DNA of 27,616 nucleotides, taken from the NCBI GenBank assembly GCA_964555935.1, contig CAZKUN010000111.1, forward strand, positions 1-27,616. Direction: 5' to 3'. Each line of letters opens with the position of its first letter. Positions within the stretch are counted from its first letter, which is position 1. A program made the position numbers and the translations under genes. Positions 23,122 through 27,616 of this stretch are shown here, in pieces. Origin of the DNA: CAZKUN01 sp964555935 (lineage in GTDB: Bacteria; Armatimonadota; Zipacnadia; Zipacnadales; VGFC01). The notes under the pieces were generated by a model. The model was not told the origin of the DNA and ran no database searches. It saw only the letters and a program-made list of their open reading frames with translations.

Positions 23122-23895
23122 CTAAGAGAAGATCCGGTCAATCTGGTCGCGGAACCACACGCCGACCCGTCGCGCCGTCGGCCGCGCGCCGTCGCGAACT
23201 ACGCGACGCCCCATGGACAGCCCGAGCCCGATCGCGAGACCGTCGGCTAGCCCCGAGACGGCGGATTGCGCGAGCAACAGGCCGAGCCAGAAGAGAAGAC
23301 CGCCCGGCAAGTCAAAGCCCTCCGATGCGCTGACATAAAAATGCCAGACCGTCCATGGTATTCCCACCAGCCCAAGCACGATGCCGGCGTCTAGCCCGCT
23401 CCGGGCTCCCGTCCGAACGGGGCGCGACTCGTCTCTGGTGAGCATCCGTCCCACCCAGTAGCTGAAGCACGCCGCAGTGACGGCGCTGGTGATCCGCCAC
23501 GGGAGAGATTGCATGAAACGGTCTGCTTGAGGGACGCCCTCGATGATCGCCTGCACATACGTCCAAGCATTGGAGGGCACCATCGCAAGCGCCCCAAGTC
23601 CGCCCCCAACAGCCCAGCGCACCGGCCGAGGCCAGTGCTTGGGGGCGAGGCGATCAGCGATCACCAGCCCCAGCCCGAACCGCAGACCGAACCATGCCTG
23701 GGTTTCGAACCCGAACCAGGTTCCCGGAAGAAGGTTCCACCCGGTGAGGGGTGACCACGTGAGTGCCGCGATCCCCGACCTCACGGCTGAGAGCAGGAGG
23801 CTCGCGATCGTGGTCCAGAGCACGGTGATCCATGGGAGGATCCTCTCCTCATGGACGACGGGTTCGGCGGGTGCATCGGCAATGGGTTCGGCCAC
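23122..23895 (-). CDS. Multi-pass membrane protein, unknown function
   Basis: A 257-residue protein. The GTG at 23895, seven bases after GGGGAGGG, is chosen over an open frame that continues 40 residues upstream without a ribosome site and with no hydrophobic or domain character. About six or seven helices follow a short acidic N-terminus: ILPWITVLWTTIASLLLSAV, then FGLRFGLGLVIADRL, AVGGGLGALAMVPSNAW, and others, ending with a basic amphipathic tail (RRVGVWFRDQIDRIF). It has many Trp and Gly residues. I do not recognise the family. It lies 84 bp upstream of the poly-proline membrane protein on the same strand, so the two may be co-transcribed. Confidence 0.78.
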   Translation of the reverse strand: MAEPIADAPAEPVVHEERILPWITVLWTTIASLLLSAVRSGIAALTWSPLTGWNLLPGTWFGFETQAWFGLRFGLGLVIADRLAPKHWPRPVRWAVGGGLGALAMVPSNAWTYVQAIIEGVPQADRFMQSLPWRITSAVTAACFSYWVGRMLTRDESRPVRTGARSGLDAGIVLGLVGIPWTVWHFYVSASEGFDLPGGLLFWLGLLLAQSAVSGLADGLAIGLGLSMGRRVVRDGARPTARRVGVWFRDQIDRIFS

Positions 23896-24103
23896 AATAC
23901 AGCCCTCCCCACGTGCACGACCTGGCCTGGAGGAAATGAGCAGACCCGGCGATGTGGGCCCCACCTCGGTCGATCCAATCGCATCCTCGCTCGCCAGTTG
24001 CATCACCGGGCCCAATGATGATATTGCAAGGAAGTTGCCACGGCAAGGACGGCCGAGGATCAGTGCATGGCGCGGCAGTGGGCGCGAGTCTCCGAGTCTG
24101 GCG

Positions 24104-24147
24104 TGTCGTGGAAACTCGTTGAGTTTCCCTGCTGAACCCGCTCCTGC
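24104..24147. repeat. Solo right REP half-site with inserted palindrome
   Basis: The end reads GCTGAACCCGCTCCTGC, with one change from the usual CTCCTAC. The palindrome GGAAACTC-GTT-GAGTTTCC lies at 24110-24128. No left partner is recognisable upstream, although loop words such as GGGCGCGAGTC remain, so this is probably a decayed REPIN. Confidence 0.8.
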
Positions 24148-24196
24148 ACGGAGGCTCTGTCCTACGGCTGTGAGACCGTCCTGTAGGAGCTGCTTT

Positions 24197-24478
24197 ACTC
24201 ACATTCCAGAAACTGGCGAGGTCCTGGGTTCTGCCGTTGGCTTCATCACCAACCACCCCATGCCCGCTTGCCGCCAACCCCTGTAAGAGGGGCTTTAGCA
24301 GGGAAACTCAGCGAGTTTCCACGACGCCGTAGACGCCGGCACCGGCAGAAACAACGGCGTCGGGGCTGAAGCCCCTCTTACAGGGATTGGGTAGATAAGA
24401 GCGCGCGGCGATGGATGCGAGGAGTGTTTCTCACCCGCGCATCGACGGGAACATCGCGCAATTCCTGGAATGTGAGTG
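24197..24478. mobile_element. MITE-like element with terminal inverted repeats, inserted in a REP
   Basis: The ends ACTCACATTCCAG (24197-24209) and CTGGAATGTGAGT (24466-24478) are perfect 13-bp inverted repeats, with partial matching for about 12 bp further inward. The 282-bp unit has no open frame with recognisable product. It interrupts the left REP of 24181-24561 and encloses a complete REPIN (24291-24383). No clear target-site duplication is visible, so the insertion mechanism is unknown. Confidence 0.68.
24291..24383. repeat. REPIN nested inside the 282-bp element
   Basis: The left half CTGTAAGAGGGGCTTTAGC and right half ending GCTGAAGCCCCTCTTACAG are inverted, with T-A-A-G replacing the usual T-A-G-G in both arms, a compensatory pair of changes. 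The left half carries the palindrome GGAAACTC-AGC-GAGTTTCC at 24302-24320. Confidence 0.9.
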
Positions 24479-24583
24479 AAGCCCCGACGCCGTGCGGAAG
24501 GCCGCAGGCAGGAATGCCTGCGCCACGTGACGGCATGTCGGGGTTGAAACCCCTCCTACAGTGAAGCGTGAGGATGAACCGAT

Positions 24584-25006
24584 ATGACTGAGCCGAAGAA
24601 GCGGGACTTGGTGAAGCAAGCGGTGCGGGTGCACTCGGTGCCGGATGGGCCGGATTGGGATGAGGCAGCGAAGATGGTGAAGCTTGATCCCAAGGAACTG
24701 GCGGCATATCGGCGGCGGAAGGAGTGGCCGAAGCTCTGCCGCGAGGTCGCGCAGGAACTGCTGGACGAGGCCGTGCCGGTGGCGATCAGAAGACTGGGCG
24801 ACGCGGCGAAGGCCGACAAGAGTTCATCGGGCGTGACAGCGGCGAAGGCGATCGTCGACATCCATCGCGCGCTGAGTTCCGAGGCGGCCGCTGTGGACGA
24901 TCCCGAGGTGACGGGTGGTGGAATTGACTTTGCCGAACTCTCCGAGGAAGAACGTGACATCGCGGTCCGGCTGTTCCGCGTCCGACGCTCTGGCGACTCA
25001 CGATGA
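24584..25006 (+). CDS. Terminase small subunit-like protein
   Basis: A 140-residue protein with GAGGA nine bases before the ATG. The central part, YRRRKEWPKLCREVAQELLDEAVPVAIRRLGDAA, followed by SSGVTAAKAIVDIHRAL, is the pattern of small-terminase or phBC6A51-like proteins, in which W-x-K-L-V-R-E-I and an AAR-x-LLD helix recur. The tail ends FAELSEEERDIAVRLFR, a common end in such proteins and a likely contact with the large subunit. Small terminases bind phage pac/cos DNA and feed it to the motor. The gene overlaps the large-subunit gene by up to 92 bp. By itself the family assignment is moderate; the neighbour makes it stronger. Confidence 0.72.
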   Translation: MTEPKKRDLVKQAVRVHSVPDGPDWDEAAKMVKLDPKELAAYRRRKEWPKLCREVAQELLDEAVPVAIRRLGDAAKADKSSSGVTAAKAIVDIHRALSSEAAAVDDPEVTGGGIDFAELSEEERDIAVRLFRVRRSGDSR

Positions 25007-26399
25007 AGATCGCAGGGACCTCGCCCAGTACCTGGCGCAGAACGACGAGTTCGACCGCTTCTGCAAGTTGATCGGGTATGAGCCGCACGAGGGTCAGCGG
25101 CAGGTGCATCAATGTGACGCGCCCCGGCGAGTGGTGAGGTGGGGGAGGCGCGCGGGCAAGACGCTGATGGCCGCGGTCGAGGCGGCGTTCGTGCTGCTTC
25201 AGAATCGCAAGCGTGTGTGGATCGTGGCACCGGACCACGACCTGTCGGGTCGCGTGTGGGATGAGCTGGTGCGGATCTTGTGCGACGAGCTTGGGTTCGA
25301 GCCGACGACCCGGAGCGACAGATCGCGGCGATTGGTGTTCGACTGGGGCAGCCGGTGCGAGGGCAAGAGCACGGGTCACGGATCGCAGAAAGGCCTCGTC
25401 GGCGCGGCGGTGGATTTCTTGGTGTGGGACGAGGTAGCAAAGAGCCCGGCGGGGATCTGGGAGTTGAGGCTCATGCCGAACCTGGCGGACCGACACGGGC
25501 GCGCGCTGCTGATCAGCACGCCCGAGGGCTACAATCACTTCCACGAGCTGTGGAAGCGCGGGCACAACGACGACGTAGCGTGGCGGAGCTTCCACGCGCC
25601 CAGCGCGATGAACCCGCACCTGCCGCGCGATGTGATCGAGGAGGCGCGGCGGACGTACTCGCCCGAGGCGTTCGCGCAGGAGTGGGAAGCGAAGTTCACT
25701 CACCTCGCGGGTCGGGTCTACACCGAGTTCGAGGAGAGCATCCACGTGCGGCCGCTCCAGCATGACCCCGATCTGCCGCTCGCGTTGGCGTTTGATTTCG
25801 GCGTCGAGAATCCGTTCGTCTGCCTGTGGGTGCAATTCACGCCCGAGGACAACCTGCGGGTGATCGACGAGTACGTCCAGCGTGGCGAGACGACACTGAC
25901 GAACGGCCAGCGGGTGATGGCGCAGCATGAGGAGCGCGGCTATGGTGATGTCTCGTGGGCGGCGGCGGATCCATCGGGCAAGGACGGGCGGCTGACGCTG
26001 CGCAAGCACTGCGGGATTCCGACGACGTTTCGGCGCCTCACGGGGCGCGGCGATTCGATGGGTGAGAAGCAAGCAGGCATCGAGCAGATCCGTCGACTGC
26101 TTCGCGGCGTTGATGGGCGGATGACCGAGCCGAGGCTCTTCATCGATCCGCGATGCCAAGAGACGATCCGGGAGTTCAATCTCTATCGGTATCCCGAGGC
26201 CAAGCAGGAGCGGAACGCATCGGAGGAGCCGGAGAAGGCCAACGATCACTGCATGGACGCCTTGCGGTATGCGGTCGCGGTGTGGCTCGCCCGAGTGCCT
26301 GAGCGGGAGCGGCTCAAGATCGCCGCCACCGCCGGGAAGCAGCACCGGACGGGCAAGGAGAAGTTGCTGGAGAGGGCGATGGGGGATGGGATCCTGTAG
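24915..26399 (+). CDS. Phage terminase large subunit (TerL)
   Basis: A 494-residue protein with both halves of a packaging motor. ATPase: Walker A GRRAGKT (77-83), Walker B VDFLVWDE (D172, E173) and coupling motif LLISTPEG (199-205). RNase H-like nuclease: D294 in LAFDFG, D352 in AAADPSGKDG, and D444/D448 in NDHCMDALRYAV. All are intact, so it could be active. Tandem GTG starts at 24915 and 24918 follow GAGGTG; a later GTG at 24954 after GAGGAAG would shorten the overlap with the small subunit. The stop codon TAG (26397-26399) is the TAG of a REP end (CTGTAGGAG), so a repeat insertion set the C-terminus. No portal, capsid or tail gene follows. Confidence 0.93.
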   Translation: MVELTLPNSPRKNVTSRSGCSASDALATHDEDRRDLAQYLAQNDEFDRFCKLIGYEPHEGQRQVHQCDAPRRVVRWGRRAGKTLMAAVEAAFVLLQNRKRVWIVAPDHDLSGRVWDELVRILCDELGFEPTTRSDRSRRLVFDWGSRCEGKSTGHGSQKGLVGAAVDFLVWDEVAKSPAGIWELRLMPNLADRHGRALLISTPEGYNHFHELWKRGHNDDVAWRSFHAPSAMNPHLPRDVIEEARRTYSPEAFAQEWEAKFTHLAGRVYTEFEESIHVRPLQHDPDLPLALAFDFGVENPFVCLWVQFTPEDNLRVIDEYVQRGETTLTNGQRVMAQHEERGYGDVSWAAADPSGKDGRLTLRKHCGIPTTFRRLTGRGDSMGEKQAGIEQIRRLLRGVDGRMTEPRLFIDPRCQETIREFNLYRYPEAKQERNASEEPEKANDHCMDALRYAVAVWLARVPERERLKIAATAGKQHRTGKEKLLERAMGDGIL

Positions 26400-26554
26400 G
26401 AGCCGTTCCAACCCCGAGAGCCGCGAGTCGTCTGTGCCTGCGGGTCGCCTGGCCCGCACGAACAGCCCTCGATCCCAAGCGCGTCGGGCGGGTCAGGCGA
26501 CCCGCAGGCACGAACGGCAATGGCAACGGCGTCGGGGTTGAAACCCCTCCTACA
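26394..26554. repeat. Decayed family-1 REPIN containing a family-2 REPIN
   Basis: The left end CTGTAGGAGCCGTTCCAACC (degenerate) and right half ending GGGGTTGAAACCCCTCCTAC are an inverted pair. A complete family-2 unit lies between them. The left end overlaps the last codons and stop of the terminase gene. Confidence 0.85.
26434..26511. repeat. Family-2 REPIN nested in a family-1 REPIN
   Basis: The inverted half-sites GTGCCTGCGGGTCGCCTGGC and its complement match the unit at 6531-6628. Both arms carry the same change (CGCCTG for the TCCTG loop region), which keeps pairing. Confidence 0.85.
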
Positions 26555-26565
26555 TTGGCGGGCGC

Positions 26566-27156
26566 CTACCGACGATTCTGTTCGCGATACTCCCACGGTG
26601 GGGTTGGGTCGATCCGGGACCAGAGGCCGCGCTTGGCATCGCGGGCGGAGGTTTCGAGATCGCGGAGGGTGGTCGCGTCCGGAGCGTAGCGCTTGTACCA
26701 CCAAGCGAGGCCGTTCTCGACCAGCGTGGCATTGAGGTGGGTCCCGTCGCTCGTGTAGACATCGGCGACGGTGCGATCGTAACGGTCGATGTCGACCGCC
26801 TGGACGAAGACTTTTTGACCGAGGAGCAGCTCTGATGTGAAGGCACGGGCTTCGTCGGCGAAGGGTTGGTCTTTCTCGGGGCAGTCGACGCCGAAGAGGC
26901 GGACCATGATCGTCTCGCGACCTCGTTCGACCTCGAACGAGTCGCCGTCGATGACGCGAGTGACGGTGCCAGGCCACTCGGGCTCGATCAGGTCCGGATG
27001 GGCCTGCACGGCATGTTGCGGCGGGTAGGTGACGCGAGGGCCCGGCGTCCGGTCGCTCGCCGCGATGAGGTACACCAGAGCGATGATGAGGATCAGGCCG
27101 CATCCGATCGCCTGGGAGGCGGGGCTCTGGTTTTTCGGCCGCGGCATCCATGCCAT
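26566..27156 (-). CDS. Membrane-anchored thermonuclease (SNase)-like protein
   Basis: A 196-residue protein from the ATG at 27156; a TTG at 27162 would add two residues, and neither has a strong ribosome site. One transmembrane helix (about 17-33, IGCGLILIIALVYLIAA) anchors a staphylococcal-nuclease fold at about 62-185. The catalytic set is complete: D70/D72 in VIDGDS, R86, D91 and E94 in VRLFGVDCPE, and R128 in RYDRTVADV, matching R35, D40, E43 and R87 of the archetype. It should be a calcium-dependent nuclease facing outward, for extracellular nucleic acid scavenging or DNA uptake. It ends 12 bp from a REPIN and is on the opposite strand from the terminase, so it is not part of that element. 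Confidence 0.92.
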   Translation of the reverse strand: MAWMPRPKNQSPASQAIGCGLILIIALVYLIAASDRTPGPRVTYPPQHAVQAHPDLIEPEWPGTVTRVIDGDSFEVERGRETIMVRLFGVDCPEKDQPFADEARAFTSELLLGQKVFVQAVDIDRYDRTVADVYTSDGTHLNATLVENGLAWWYKRYAPDATTLRDLETSARDAKRGLWSRIDPTPPWEYREQNRR

Positions 27157-27208
27157 CGTCAACCAGCGTTCGGCTCGGGGAGGGGAAGGTCCTGCCGGGG
27201 GGCCGAAT

Positions 27209-27229
27209 GGTCGGATGTCACATCCGACC
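27209..27229. promoter_or_regulatory. 21-bp perfect palindrome upstream of the nuclease gene
   Basis: GGTCGGATGT-C-ACATCCGACC has perfect 10-bp arms around one base. It lies between two minus-strand genes, 33 bp after the stop of the upstream one and 53 bp before the start of the nuclease gene. No T-run follows. It may be an operator, a terminator, or one unit of another dispersed repeat family. Confidence 0.55.
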
Positions 27230-27261
27230 TCTCCGGATTGGATCGAGGCTAGGCGGGCACG

Positions 27262-27561
27262 TTACTCCACCTCCTCGGTGTCAGCCTCAGGTTCTCGGGC
27301 ATAGGCGCGGCTGATGAAGTGGATGGCAATCAGCGCGGGCCCAAGGGCGAGAAAGATGATGCGCAACACGTTCAGCGCGATCCCGAACGGAAAGCCGATT
27401 GAGCTGCCCTCGAGCATCGCTCCGCCGAACATGACGTAGTGCGCAACGGAGACCCCGATGCCCATGGCGAGCATGATGATGCCGGCCTTGAGGTTGACGA
27501 TTGGGTCGGTCTTGCCGCCCTCGATCGGATCGTCGGGCATCTCAAGCTTCGGCGGCTCCAT
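27262..27561 (-). CDS. Small two-helix membrane protein, unknown function
   Basis: A 99-residue protein. The start is ATG at 27561, six bases after GGGGGGAGGT; an open frame continues 11 residues further but lacks such a site. The N-terminal 25 residues are polar (MEPPKLEMPDDPIEGGKTDP), two hydrophobic helices follow (about 27-50 and 58-82), and the tail is acidic (EPEADTEEVE). I recognise no family. It resembles the small DUF-type inner-membrane proteins of large-genome bacteria. It is on the same strand as the nuclease gene, separated by 105 bp with a palindrome. Confidence 0.75.
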   Translation of the reverse strand: MEPPKLEMPDDPIEGGKTDPIVNLKAGIIMLAMGIGVSVAHYVMFGGAMLEGSSIGFPFGIALNVLRIIFLALGPALIAIHFISRAYAREPEADTEEVE

Positions 27562-27616
27562 GCCTGACCTCCCCCCATTAACGGTACCACTCACAGTCTC
27601 ATGGATTCGTTGCCTT

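Larger units (their letters stand above)
24181..24561. repeat. Subtype-b REPIN split by a 282-bp insertion
   Basis: The left end CTGTAGGAGCTGCTTT (24181-24196) and the continuation GAAGCCCCGACGCCGT (24479 on) belong to one REP, separated by the element at 24197-24478. The loop and right half (to 24561) are nearly identical to those at 20704-20818. The terminase small-subunit gene begins 22 bp beyond its end. The 23896-24583 interval holds only these repeats plus about 200 bp before 24104 in which I see nothing. Confidence 0.82.

Noticed and set aside
19994..26399. A complete prophage
   Set aside because: No integrase, attachment repeats, portal, capsid, tail or lysis genes are visible; only regulators and terminase, with unrelated membrane genes between.
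24786..26459. A 557-codon open frame antisense to the terminase, longer than the terminase itself
   Set aside because: It is Arg/Leu/His/Pro-rich as expected of an antisense shadow in GC-rich DNA, and the other strand has complete ATPase and nuclease motifs.
1..26554. CRISPR-like array of the GTAGGAG repeats
   Set aside because: The repeats are inverted pairs with irregular spacing and related loops, there are no unique uniform spacers, and no cas gene is present.

Overview
The window is high-GC DNA from a scaffold that contains runs of N, so it is most likely part of a metagenome-assembled or draft genome. Secreted proteins, a lipoprotein with a lipobox, a GYF_2-domain membrane protein, a secreted protein with tandem carbohydrate-binding modules, a URO-D-fold protein and very dense GTAGGAG-type palindromic repeats would fit a free-living Planctomycetota- or Armatimonadota-like bacterium. 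No rRNA, tRNA or other taxonomic marker is present, so the phylum is a guess.

Layout. 1-330: a REPIN block. 331-5422: a secreted HExxH peptidase converging on a 1321-residue hybrid histidine kinase (MEDS-GAF-GAF-PAS-PAS-PAS-HisKA-HATPase-REC). 5654-7737: two secreted proteins, one with tandem CBM-like domains, converging on a hairpin repeat of a second family. 7837-8612: a REP-associated tyrosine transposase (RAYT) flanked by complete REPINs. 8654-11329: a small membrane protein and a secreted TIM-barrel glycosidase-like protein. 11376-14111: a perfect REPIN, an acidic single-pass membrane protein, a small secreted protein broken at a G9 tract, and a GYF_2 membrane protein. 14185-15549: GlmM. 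15654-16568: an AT-rich inverted-repeat element and a VapBC module with a clear promoter and operators. 16563-19332: a URO-D-like protein translationally overlapped with a beta-propeller lipoprotein.

19397-22085 is the most unusual part. A 250-bp tandem REPIN array interrupted by a 100-N scaffold gap abuts an ImmA-type metallopeptidase gene, itself broken by a 10-N gap. Upstream of that gene is an XRE repressor gene. Divergent from the repressor, behind a near-consensus promoter flanked by two palindromic operators, are two small genes that look like sigma-70 region 4 and region 2 on separate proteins. Further along are two membrane proteins on the other strand, a nested repeat complex, and a terminase small/large subunit pair with no other phage genes. 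I read this as a repressor/protease-controlled, two-subunit sigma switch in a decayed prophage or related element. The link between switch and terminase is inference.

Twenty-four half-sites of one REP family lie in the window. All are intergenic, except one that supplies the stop codon of the terminase. Several REP copies carry an identical small palindrome at the same internal position, and one is split by a 282-bp element with terminal inverted repeats that itself contains a REPIN. A RAYT in the same window makes it the natural candidate for the mobilising enzyme. 27156-27561 ends the window with a membrane-anchored thermonuclease-like protein and a small membrane protein.
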